14,459 nucleotides of DNA from CAKVLG01 sp045637805. Its GTDB lineage: Bacteria; Bacillota; Clostridia; Christensenellales; UBA1242. Each line of letters begins with the position of its first letter. Position 1 is the stretch's first letter. Location of the stretch: NCBI GenBank assembly GCA_045637805.1, contig JAZUAE010000026.1, forward strand, positions 1-14,459, given 5' to 3'. Below the pieces are notes generated by a model, which was given only the letters and a program-made list of their open reading frames with translations, made no database searches and was not told the DNA's origin. The translations under genes were made by a program, and so were the position numbers. Below, in pieces: positions 8,118 through 14,318 of the stretch.

Positions 8118-8333
8118 CTATTTTTTCCATGGGGGTAAATCAAACTTTATCGTTTCGGATTCGTCTAAAACAGGGATTCTTAATTTTATTCCTGCCTCTA
8201 AAATCGGCTCTTTTGGTACGTCAGGATTTGCTTTAATAATTGTTTCGTACAAGTTTGGGGAGTGATAAAAACGATTAGAAATTAAGTCCCAACGGTCATT
8301 GTCTTTTGTGATGTAGGTATAATATTCCGTCAT
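8118..8333 (-). CDS. X: Tail protein X (LysM-like)
   Basis: A 71-residue P2 gpX-type tail protein with a LysM-like fold: TYITKDNDRWDLISNRFY, then YETIIKANPDV and LEAGIKLRIPVL, the usual spacing of conserved W, L, N and P residues. Such proteins act in the late stages of baseplate or tail completion and are found beside D in this phage group. The start ATG overlaps the TGA of gene U (ATGA), so translation is coupled. Length is normal for the family. Confidence 0.93.
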   Translation of the reverse strand: MTEYYTYITKDNDRWDLISNRFYHSPNLYETIIKANPDVPKEPILEAGIKLRIPVLDESETIKFDLPPWKK

Positions 8334-8749
8334 TTTTTCTTAAATCCCTTCTGTTCTTCTTGCTCTTCAGGGATTTTTCCTGTGTATTCTCTTAGTCGGA
8401 CATCCACTTGAATAGAAAGTAAATCGCCTTCAGGACTAGCCTGTTCAACAACTTGTCCTATTTCTTCAATGACAAATACTCCGACATATTCGCCATTTCC
8501 TTTGATGTACTTGAGTGGTGTTGCTTTATCAGCCACATCAACCAAGTTTTTTATTTCATCTTCCGGTACACAAAATGTGCGATGGAAGTTTAATTTTAAG
8601 TTTTCTTCAATCAATCCTTTGCCCAAGAATTGAAGAATTGGTTTGTTTTCAATTCGCTCGTGTTGTGCGTAATTGTACGACATTGTTTCGGTCAAGCCGT
8701 TGAAGTAAGTTATTAGTTCAAATTTTATGTCTCCAAGCTGAGCGAACAT
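8330..8749 (-). CDS. U: Tail terminator/completion protein U
   Basis: A 139-residue protein of the P2 gpU family. It begins MFAQLGDIKFELITYFNG, continues with YAQHERIENKPILQFLGKGL (the conserved 'house of the base' sequence of this family) and has the LNFHRTFCVPEDEI, PLKYIKGNGEYVGVFVIEEI and LSIQVDVRLREY strands. It has a charged lysine/glutamate tail. In P2 U lies between tape measure T and X or D, as here. Its ATG shares one base with the stop of the tape measure gene (TAATG). Confidence 0.92.
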   Translation of the reverse strand: MFAQLGDIKFELITYFNGLTETMSYNYAQHERIENKPILQFLGKGLIEENLKLNFHRTFCVPEDEIKNLVDVADKATPLKYIKGNGEYVGVFVIEEIGQVVEQASPEGDLLSIQVDVRLREYTGKIPEEQEEQKGFKKK

Positions 8750-11187
8750 TAGTAAGCTAACCTTTCTTTTCGTTCTAATTCACGTTTTATAATCGCAACC
8801 ACTTCATCTTTGTGCTGTTTTAAGAGATTTGAGAAGTCATCTTTAGAAGCCCCACTCGGCATTGTGATTGTTGGCGAATAAGTAATTGTAAATGTCGAAT
8901 TGGCATTTTTAACTCCTCTCACGTTGCCTTTTAATCCCGATGAAACGAATCCCAATGACTTGTTCATCGCAGCCATTAATGGAAATGGTTTTATTGTCGA
9001 TGCAATAGTCTCAACTATTTTTACTTTGTTTAAATCTTTAAGTGGGCCTGTTTTAGCAGGGGAATGTGGTAAATGGTCTCGGATAATTTGTGCGTGTTTT
9101 CCTATTGCCTCTTTAGTCTTTCCAATCTTTGATAAAATTCCTCCGGCAAGCATATCGCCTATTTTTTTACCAAACTCAAAGACCTTTGTTATTAGCTCAA
9201 CAATTTTAACTATTATCCCTGCAATAGCCTTACCAAACTTAACTCCCATTTTCTCGGCAGCACCACCCGTATCCTCTACAGGCTTAATAAATTTCTTGAA
9301 CCAACCAATGACAACCTGAATAGGTTTAATCAATGGCGAAATAGCCTGACCGATTCTTTGGAATAAAGGCATTAAAGGAGTAAAGCCCTCTTTTAACCCT
9401 TGCCATATTCCTTTAAAGAATCCTGAAATCGGTTTCCAATATTTGAATATCACAAAGGCTACGGCTGAAATTGCCAAAGCTATCCATCCGAGAGGGTTTG
9501 TGAGCAACGTAACAGTAAAAGCACGAAAAGCGATAATCGCAGTTCGTATCATATTTGGAATAGCAAGAAAACCCTTTTTGAACGCATTTAAACCACTCAT
9601 AAAATTAGCAGGGAAACTCTTTATCGAAGTAATTGCCCATTCTTTTAATGCAATTGATGATTTTAAAATATTACTTGGTAGTTGTGCAAAAGAGGTTTTT
9701 AAATTGTTGTTGATTCTTCTAATATCAGCAACAACCCCACTTTTTAATCCGAAGTTTGACATATCCAAGCCAAGAGGGTTTCCTAATTGTGCAATTTTTC
9801 TGCCATAAGTTAAATTGTGAGCAGTAGAATGCAAACCGATAAATTCAAGAAGTTTAACTGATGCACTAGCCAAAACAGGAGCAAGTCCTGATGCGTATCT
9901 TAAAAACATTCCATACCCTGAAACCAATTTGCTTATTAACATACAAGCCGTTCCAAGAGTGGTCAAAACAACACCTAAACCAATTGTTCCGATAATTGCA
10001 CCGAATATTCCTTTTTGCAAAATTGGATGTTTATTAATCGTTGTAAGCATTTTATTTAATGCTTCCAACGGAGCGTGTAAATGTGGAAACACTAACTCTT
10101 TCATATTGATTTTTAAGAGTTTGAATTGCTCGTTTGTTGTTTCCATCATGTGAGTGAAGTCAGAGTCAACAACACCACTTGCACCTAAAGCCGATGCTTT
10201 AATCCTTTTATACTCATCTAAATTTTGTAGCATTGGTTTCAAGAAGTTCAAAACTTGTTTGTCTTGGAATACTTCAGAAATTCTGAACATATCCCCACCT
10301 GATGCCTCTTTCATAATTTCGACAACTTCAAGTATTGGATCTAACCCCTGTTCAGCAGAATCAATCAAGACTTGTTTTAGATTAACTCCAAATACTTCCT
10401 CAAAATTCTTAACAGCCAATGGCGATGTAACTTTTTGGATAAAGTTTTCCAAATTGTTCGCCGCCTCGGAGGCTTCCCCTGCACCTTTCATTGCAACTTG
10501 AAGTGCTGCACCTAAAGATGCTACGGCAGGAGTACCTCTCATTCCTAGCATACTTGCACCGGCAGTTAATGATGGGAACGCAGAAGCCATATCCTTAAGC
10601 TCAAATCTTCCCTCTTTTCCTGACATCGCAAGAATATCCATTGATTTTGCTAAATCATCAATCGGCACTTTTAAGTTATCGGAAACCGAAAACGCTGTTC
10701 TTGAAATATCTACAATCGCAGCTTGCTCTGCCGTTGCAGTTCTTCCGATAACATTCATATAGTCTAATGCTTTTTCAGGATCAACACCCGAAGCAACTAG
10801 AACATTCAAACCCTCAGCGATTTCACTCCTGAATTGGTTAGTATAACGAGAAATTGAACCGAGTCGTTTATCCATTGATTCCAATTGTTTGGCTGACAAT
10901 TGTCCCACGTTTCCAAGTTCTCTTAATTGATGTTCTAAAGCCAAAGCCTCAGGTATTGCCTGTGTTATTCCTAATTTATACGCTAAAGCACCACCTCCGA
11001 CAGTTAACCCTGCACCAAGTTTTGTCATATTTTGACCCAACTGGTCGAGGGTTTCAGAGGTGGTTTTTATTTTGTTCTGCAATTTATCAAACTCTGCATT
11101 TGATTTTGTAACAGCATCACGAATAACCTTTGACATTTTATCAAAGGCAACGAGGGTTAATGATACTTTCATCATACTGTCGAGCAT
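8749..11187 (-). CDS. T: Tail tape measure protein
   Basis: An 812-residue tape measure protein that sets tail length and passes DNA into the cell. Length is nearly that of P2 gpT, which suggests a tail of similar length. An N-terminal helical region is followed by the conserved phage tail minor region (LRELGNVGQLSAKQLESMD at about 89-107, then ALDYMNVIGRTATAEQAAIVD, SMDILAMSGKEGRFELKDMA and the glycine-rich LTAGASMLGMRGTPA). Two hydrophobic stretches, about 394-418 and 563-581, are likely membrane-inserting. Near the C-terminus the motif HLPHSPAKTGPLKDL (705-719) is typical of tape measures. The ATG at 11187 overlaps the end of the E' frame by 16 bases; its ribosome binding site is poor (GAGG 13 bases upstream), consistent with coupled translation. 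Confidence 0.96.
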   Translation of the reverse strand: MLDSMMKVSLTLVAFDKMSKVIRDAVTKSNAEFDKLQNKIKTTSETLDQLGQNMTKLGAGLTVGGGALAYKLGITQAIPEALALEHQLRELGNVGQLSAKQLESMDKRLGSISRYTNQFRSEIAEGLNVLVASGVDPEKALDYMNVIGRTATAEQAAIVDISRTAFSVSDNLKVPIDDLAKSMDILAMSGKEGRFELKDMASAFPSLTAGASMLGMRGTPAVASLGAALQVAMKGAGEASEAANNLENFIQKVTSPLAVKNFEEVFGVNLKQVLIDSAEQGLDPILEVVEIMKEASGGDMFRISEVFQDKQVLNFLKPMLQNLDEYKRIKASALGASGVVDSDFTHMMETTNEQFKLLKINMKELVFPHLHAPLEALNKMLTTINKHPILQKGIFGAIIGTIGLGVVLTTLGTACMLISKLVSGYGMFLRYASGLAPVLASASVKLLEFIGLHSTAHNLTYGRKIAQLGNPLGLDMSNFGLKSGVVADIRRINNNLKTSFAQLPSNILKSSIALKEWAITSIKSFPANFMSGLNAFKKGFLAIPNMIRTAIIAFRAFTVTLLTNPLGWIALAISAVAFVIFKYWKPISGFFKGIWQGLKEGFTPLMPLFQRIGQAISPLIKPIQVVIGWFKKFIKPVEDTGGAAEKMGVKFGKAIAGIIVKIVELITKVFEFGKKIGDMLAGGILSKIGKTKEAIGKHAQIIRDHLPHSPAKTGPLKDLNKVKIVETIASTIKPFPLMAAMNKSLGFVSSGLKGNVRGVKNANSTFTITYSPTITMPSGASKDDFSNLLKQHKDEVVAIIKRELERKERLAY

Positions 11188-11405
11188 TGTTCTTCTATAT
11201 CCTCATTGATTTTCATCGTGTATTTAATCGCTTGTTTACACCAATATGCGAGAGTTGGAATCGGCATTTTGCCTATTTCTGAATATTGCCATCCTGTGAT
11301 TTTACATAAGTGGATGATTGATTGGGAGTCTGGCAAGGCACAGTCGTTTGTGTTTCTTGTTCCTTTTCCACGTTTGTTGTTGTCGGTGTTTTCTTCTCGA
11401 ACTTC
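11172..11405 (-). CDS. E' extension of the tail assembly chaperone, made by -1 frameshift
   Basis: A frame with no start of its own, -1 relative to E, open from 11462 to a TGA at 11174-11172. Its C-terminal part reads DSQSIIHLCKITGWQYSEIG, then KMPIPTLAYWCKQAIKYTMK and INEDIEEQCSTV. The pattern (D..I....GW....I..MP...L..W...A) resembles E' of P2 and related chaperones. E' lies between E and the tape measure as in P2, overlapping the end of E and the first 16 bases of T. The coordinates assume slippage at GGG (11407-11405, E residue 74), giving a fusion of about 151 residues, close to the P2 E+E' product. The true slip site could be elsewhere between 11462 and the E stop. Known of the family: both forms coat the tape measure during tail assembly and are needed in a set ratio. 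Confidence 0.78.
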   Translation of the reverse strand, partial: EVREENTDNNKRGKGTRNTNDCALPDSQSIIHLCKITGWQYSEIGKMPIPTLAYWCKQAIKYTMKINEDIEEQCSTV

Positions 11406-11626
11406 CCCGATATTTCCCCCTGCAACGCAATTACGTCTTCTAAATCCATTTGAAGAATGTCCTCATAAACTAACTTGTTGCCGTCTATCTCTGCCAATTC
11501 AGCGATTAAAGCATAAGGGATTTCTTCAGGTGTTTTAGCCTTTGTCTGTGCCTGCAACAAATCAAAGCCAACTCCTTTGTGGATTGTTGCAACTTTTCCT
11601 GATGGTAATGTAATGGTTTTTGTCAT
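11273..11626 (-). CDS. E: Tail assembly chaperone E (Mu gp41/P2 E-like)
   Basis: A 117-residue protein of the phage tail assembly chaperone family. It starts TKTITLPSGKVATIHKGVGF, the beginning typical of this family, and its core ends ILQMDLEDVIALQGEI at about 57-72, a hallmark motif. The last ~40 residues are low-complexity and polar (KTPTTTNVEKEQETQTTV and on), as expected if the frame is mostly a linker read in competition with the -1 frame. The start has a strong GAAGGAG site seven bases before the ATG. It is separated from terL by the longest gap inside the minus operon (168 bases), so it may have its own transcription start. Confidence 0.9.
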   Translation of the reverse strand: MTKTITLPSGKVATIHKGVGFDLLQAQTKAKTPEEIPYALIAELAEIDGNKLVYEDILQMDLEDVIALQGEISGKFEKKTPTTTNVEKEQETQTTVPCQTPNQSSTYVKSQDGNIQK

Positions 11627-11794
11627 AAATTTACTCCTTCAAATTTTTCTATTTTTTAAATATTTGATTTTTTATTATTCAAGTTGTATTTTTACCCCGT
11701 TCAAAAAGTGTTCAAAAACCTCTGTATTGAATTTTAGGGGTGGGGTTGGTATAAATTATCATTTCAACCTTTTTTAAAAGCCTTAAAATCGATT
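11627..11794. other. Non-coding gap between terL and E
   Basis: 168 very AT-rich bases with no convincing gene. It contains, in the minus direction, a 16-base perfect palindrome around the terL stop, a G/C run (CCCCACCCC, about 11737-11745), a tandem 9-base direct repeat, and the strong E ribosome binding site. It is where a promoter for the tail genes would be expected. A possible AATAAT -10 lies on the minus strand at 11679-11674, 19 bases after a TTGAAC, but spacing is long and the region is too AT-rich for this to be firm. Confidence 0.5.
11699..11718. repeat. Tandem direct repeat GTTCAAAAA with 11-base period
   Basis: Two perfect copies of GTTCAAAAA at 11699-11707 and 11710-11718, 11 bases apart, about one helical turn, so both would face the same side of the DNA. 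Read on the minus strand each copy is TTTTTGAAC, similar to the core TTTTGAAAC of the paired elements in the divergent region at 14165-14242. It could be an operator or activator site for the E-to-lysis genes. The function is inferred; only the repeat is seen. Confidence 0.45.
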
Positions 11795-11798
11795 TTAA
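11783..11798. repeat. 16-base perfect palindrome at the terL stop
   Basis: TTAAAATCGATTTTAA is fully self-complementary and contains the terL stop codon (11797-11795). As a hairpin it would be AT-rich and loopless in the centre, so it is weak as an intrinsic terminator. It may be a protein-binding site or just a chance palindrome in AT-rich DNA. Confidence 0.4.
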
Positions 11799-13162
11799 AA
11801 ATTTTGTATCATCTTCAAAGTTTCATATTTTTTTCGTGTTGAAATTTCGACTGGACTATATGGAACTGAACAAGAAATTAAAGCCAAAGCCAATGCCCAA
11901 AATCTATCAGCGTGTCCGTTTACTTCCGATGTGTCAGCATCAAACCTAATATTTCCTGCTTTTGTTGCAACCCGTCTTATTGAGTGCAAGTCCTCTCTAA
12001 TCTCGTGGTCTTGAGGAATAAACACCGACTTATCTTCAAAATTTGTCCTCAGATTATATGCCATTTCCTCTTTGGATTTGTTTGTGAACATAACGGGTTC
12101 GACTCGGTATTTACCGAAATCTCTCTGAGCTGTTTCTGCTAACTGCATACCCAACCCTGTTGAGTCTATACAACATCTGCGTAATTTAGAGTGTTTAAGA
12201 ATGGCTGAAATTATTTCGTATTGAATATGAAACGGAGTCTTTTCTAATACTTTGACTTTTCTTGTATATTTGATGTTTTCTAATCGTTCCAAGCACCAAA
12301 TTACTGTTAAGTCCTTTCTTCGACCGATATCGATTCCGACATATAAATCGCCTTTGATGGTTTCTAGTTCTTTTAAAACATCTGCCATTTCACAAGTTGC
12401 GATTAAGTCATACGGAAGAAAAGCACAGGCTTCGTCTATCGCCACGCAACAGAACTCTTGCAACCAAGTGTATTCATCAAAACAATCCTGCCGTTGTTCT
12501 TCAAGCCATTCTTCACGTTCTTTTGCAGTTGTTTTTCTGCCGTAGATTTTATCAACTAATCCCTCTTCAACTGCCAAATGAATAGGGACTTTGTGATGAC
12601 TCCACTTCAATTTACCTTTTAAAACTTGGTCGATGAATTTGTAATACATACAATTCTGACCATTATGTGTCGATAAAATTCTGAGTGGATAACCCCAAGT
12701 TATGCAGGGGCGTGCTGCTTTCCAAAGTTCAACAGGGTTATTGTGAAAAGCAAATTCATCAAGAACAACTTTCCCACCTTTTGAACGGAAGCCTTTAGGG
12801 TTTGAAGATAATGCGTGGATCTTTGTGCCGTTTGCAAATTCTATTACAAATGCCTTTATATCTTTGTCCTTATCAAGAACAACTTCGCCTAAATGTTTGG
12901 CAGCGACATTGAATAATTTAACCCATTTTTCGCAATAATCTATATACTCCCTAGCAGCAGACTCATCAGCAGATGAAAACCAAACCGCCGGAACTGTGCG
13001 CTTGACACAATCTCTTACATCTTCATAACTTTGTACATACGTTGCTCCTATTCTTCGGGACTTTTCCCAAATTTTTACTTTAGATTTATCGTTCAACCAC
13101 CTTACTTGGTAAGGCAAAAAGAACGAAGTTTTATTCTTCTTCGTTGTTTTCGTTTCTATCAT
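11795..13162 (-). CDS. terL: Terminase large subunit (Mu gp28-like)
   Basis: A 455-residue packaging motor. ATPase part: adenine-binding/LPYQVRWL at about 16-23, a Walker A-like EKSRRIGATY at 33-42 (the variant form without a classic GKS, as in Mu-type terminases), Walker B KVVLDEF at 131-137 with D135 and E136, and the coupling motif LSTHNG at 163-168. Nuclease part: D278 in YVGIDIG, D333 in CIDSTGLG and D419 in HADRFWALALAL, giving the three acidic residues of an RNase H-like nuclease. This makes it a complete terminase that packages DNA into proheads and cuts it. It overlaps terS by 32 bases. Unlike Mu, the gene after it is not the portal protein. Confidence 0.94.
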   Translation of the reverse strand: MIETKTTKKNKTSFFLPYQVRWLNDKSKVKIWEKSRRIGATYVQSYEDVRDCVKRTVPAVWFSSADESAAREYIDYCEKWVKLFNVAAKHLGEVVLDKDKDIKAFVIEFANGTKIHALSSNPKGFRSKGGKVVLDEFAFHNNPVELWKAARPCITWGYPLRILSTHNGQNCMYYKFIDQVLKGKLKWSHHKVPIHLAVEEGLVDKIYGRKTTAKEREEWLEEQRQDCFDEYTWLQEFCCVAIDEACAFLPYDLIATCEMADVLKELETIKGDLYVGIDIGRRKDLTVIWCLERLENIKYTRKVKVLEKTPFHIQYEIISAILKHSKLRRCCIDSTGLGMQLAETAQRDFGKYRVEPVMFTNKSKEEMAYNLRTNFEDKSVFIPQDHEIREDLHSIRRVATKAGNIRFDADTSEVNGHADRFWALALALISCSVPYSPVEISTRKKYETLKMIQNF

Positions 13163-13580
13163 TCGGTACTATACCTAAAATGTTTTCTTCAATTTCTGCT
13201 ACAATATCGTCAGTTAAGCCTCTTTTCTTATCCTTTGGCTCTTCATGTTTAGCAACAACATCTTCGTAATCTTTGACTTTTACGAACATTGGAATCAATT
13301 TGCAAAAAGCATACATTCTGCCTGATTCTATTTTTTCGCCACTTTCCATATCAGCAGAAATGTCATTCATTAATTTACGAGCGAATTCATATAATTCCTC
13401 ATGAAAAGTTTGTTTTGATTTGAGAAAATTCCTTTTCGCAGCTTCCCAACCATACTTTTCTTTCCAAATCATAACTGTTTTTCTAGCGAGGTTAAGCCTG
13501 TTTGCAATAGCCTCTACAGTCATAAATTCATGAATATATAGCCTCTCAGCTTCAGCTACTAAATGCTCTTTGCTATTCAA
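13131..13580 (-). CDS. terS: Terminase small subunit (DUF1804/Mu gp27-like)
   Basis: A 149-residue protein directly upstream of terL. The N-terminus holds a helix-turn-helix (about 20-41: MTVEAIANRLNLARKTVMIW) followed by KEKYGWEAAKR, the arrangement of small terminases in Mu-like phages that recognise the packaging start. A helical oligomerisation part follows (FHEELYEFARKLMNDISADM, GRMYAFCKLIPMFVKVKDYE), and the C-terminus is acidic (NDRNENNEEE). Exact family is uncertain (DUF1804 or the gp27 group), but the context with TerL makes the role likely. Its first eight bases overlap the preceding small gene. Confidence 0.85.
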   Translation of the reverse strand: MNSKEHLVAEAERLYIHEFMTVEAIANRLNLARKTVMIWKEKYGWEAAKRNFLKSKQTFHEELYEFARKLMNDISADMESGEKIESGRMYAFCKLIPMFVKVKDYEDVVAKHEEPKDKKRGLTDDIVAEIEENILGIVPNDRNENNEEE

Positions 13581-13815
13581 GTTCCGACTCCAAATTCTTT
13601 ATTTTTACTGACAATGTTTTCATTTCAGTTTGAACTTCATTGAGTCTATTAACTGAAACAAGAATTTTATCCATATCAAGTTTTAAAATTTCCTCGTATG
13701 GACTTAAGTAACTTCTAATAAGGACTATTAATCCTGATGCCTCTGTATCTAGAGAACGGAAGTTTTTCTTGGACTCTGCAAGCAATCCTTTTAATTGCAA
13801 TCTTTCAGGATTCAT
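13573..13815 (-). CDS. Small coiled-coil protein upstream of terminase (Mu gp26-like position)
   Basis: An 80-residue protein (MNPERLQLKGLLAESKKNFR at the start). From about residue 50 it has heptad-like leucine/valine spacing (ILVSVNRLNEVQTEMKTLSV, IKNLESELE) that predicts a coiled coil. It has an excellent AAGGAGG site eight bases before the ATG. Two small genes in front of the terminase pair are common in Mu-like phages. I do not recognise a specific family, and the function is unknown. Confidence 0.78.
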   Translation of the reverse strand: MNPERLQLKGLLAESKKNFRSLDTEASGLIVLIRSYLSPYEEILKLDMDKILVSVNRLNEVQTEMKTLSVKIKNLESELE

Positions 13816-14061
13816 CTAAAGAACCTCCTTCTTTAGAATTGGGCAATATAGATTATTGTCGATTTTGCTCTCCATTCTTGAAAGGATTGCTGTGTGGTAT
13901 TGGTTTGTTTCCAATAACTCCTTTAAGATTGCGAAATTGTTTTCAATAATCTTTGTAAAAGTCTTGATGTGTGATTGGTGGTATAAATACCAAATTGCAA
14001 AGATTAACGCAGGGAATCCAACACTTTCTACAAATGGGGTTAATTGATTAAATATTTCCAT
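13816..14061 (-). CDS. Small membrane protein, possible holin or Mu gp25-like
   Basis: An 81-residue protein, first gene of the minus-strand operon. One clear membrane segment (about residues 13-28, VGFPALIFAIWYLYHQ) is followed by a helical, probably coiled-coil, part (FTKIIENNFAILKELLETNQ, AILSRMESKID). One N-terminal span plus a charged cytoplasmic helix is the plan of BhlA-type holin-like proteins and of the gp25-like proteins encoded before the terminase of Mu-like phages. Sequence alone does not decide between these. AAAGGAG is four bases before the ATG. It is the only clear small membrane protein in the window, so if the phage has a holin here, this is the best candidate, although it is far from the endolysin. 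Confidence 0.78.
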   Translation of the reverse strand: MEIFNQLTPFVESVGFPALIFAIWYLYHQSHIKTFTKIIENNFAILKELLETNQYHTAILSRMESKIDNNLYCPILKKEVL

Positions 14062-14096
14062 AAAACTCCTTTATTCACTTAGGTTGGAAAAGAGAA

Positions 14097-14122
14097 AAGG
14101 ACAGAGCTGTCCTTAAATTTTT
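14097..14122. terminator. Hairpin with flanking T runs in the leader of the minus operon
   Basis: An 8-base perfect stem, AAGGACAG (14097-14104) with CTGTCCTT (14107-14114). On the plus strand it is followed by AAATTTTT; on the minus strand by TTTTCTCTTTTCC. It therefore looks like a bidirectional intrinsic terminator. It lies about 20-40 bases downstream of the predicted minus-strand start, so in that direction it would act as a leader attenuator; on the plus strand it would stop read-through from the left into the head operon. Confidence 0.6.
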
Positions 14123-14141
14123 CGTCTCGTATATATCTCAA

Positions 14142-14185
14142 ACTATAAATCTCTTTCCCAATAAGTTTCAAAAGAACTAATACAG
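14142..14185 (-). promoter_or_regulatory. Predicted late promoter of the packaging/tail operon
   Basis: On the minus strand a 21-base element (14185-14165) of form CTGT-N2-TA-N-TTCTTTTGAAAC ends in the -35 hexamer TTGAAA (14171-14166). Eighteen bases later is TATAGT (14147-14142), five of six matching the sigma-70 -10. Start predicted near 14135, giving a leader of about 74 bases to the ATG at 14061. The element is nearly identical to the one serving the divergent promoter, which suggests one shared activator. Confidence 0.6.
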
Positions 14186-14242
14186 ATTATTTTTCTATGA
14201 ACTAAAACACCGAAAAAACTCCTGTTCTATTTCTTTTGAAAC
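14165..14242. repeat. Inverted pair of 21-base elements between divergent operons
   Basis: Copies at 14165-14185 (minus orientation) and 14222-14242 (plus orientation), 36 bases apart, are identical at 18 of 21 positions, with a contiguous 12-base match (TTCTTTTGAAAC). Both point outward and both are placed the same way with respect to a -10-like hexamer. A nearby GAACTAA is repeated at 14174-14180 and 14199-14205. This symmetry is seen directly; a role as binding sites for one regulator is inferred. Confidence 0.75.
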
Positions 14243-14265
14243 ACACTCCCCAATAGCTTTAAAGT
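14222..14265 (+). promoter_or_regulatory. Predicted late promoter of the head operon
   Basis: The plus-oriented 21-base element (14222-14242) contains TTGAAA (14236-14241), and 18 bases later TAAAGT (14260-14265), a weak -10 (four of six). A weak core promoter next to a conserved upstream element is what one expects of an activator-dependent late promoter. Start predicted near 14272, giving a leader of about 47 bases to the ATG at 14319. The position corresponds to the Mu promoter in front of gene I, which needs the activator C. A second possible -10 (TATAAA, 14290-14295) is less well placed. Confidence 0.55.
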
Positions 14266-14318
14266 GTGAATATACAAATTTCCCTGTTTATAAATCTAAA
14301 TGGAGTTTATTAGAAAAG

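Noticed and set aside
8900..10501. Several plus-strand open frames opposite the tape measure gene (for example 8900-9319, 9443-9808, 10154-10501)
   Set aside because: They lie antisense to a strongly supported gene, lack ribosome binding sites and recognisable motifs, and their residue pattern is what one gets from reading the opposite strand of an alanine-, leucine- and lysine-rich helical protein.
11206..11538. A plus-strand frame of about 110 residues opposite E and E'
   Set aside because: The minus strand here has a recognised chaperone frame and its -1 extension; the plus frame has no supporting feature.
11783..11798. Intrinsic terminator after terL
   Set aside because: The palindrome is almost all A/T with no loop or clean T run after it, so a terminator call is not supported; listed only as a palindrome.
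12252..12585. Two plus-strand frames opposite terL
   Set aside because: Antisense to conserved terminase motifs, with no ribosome binding site.
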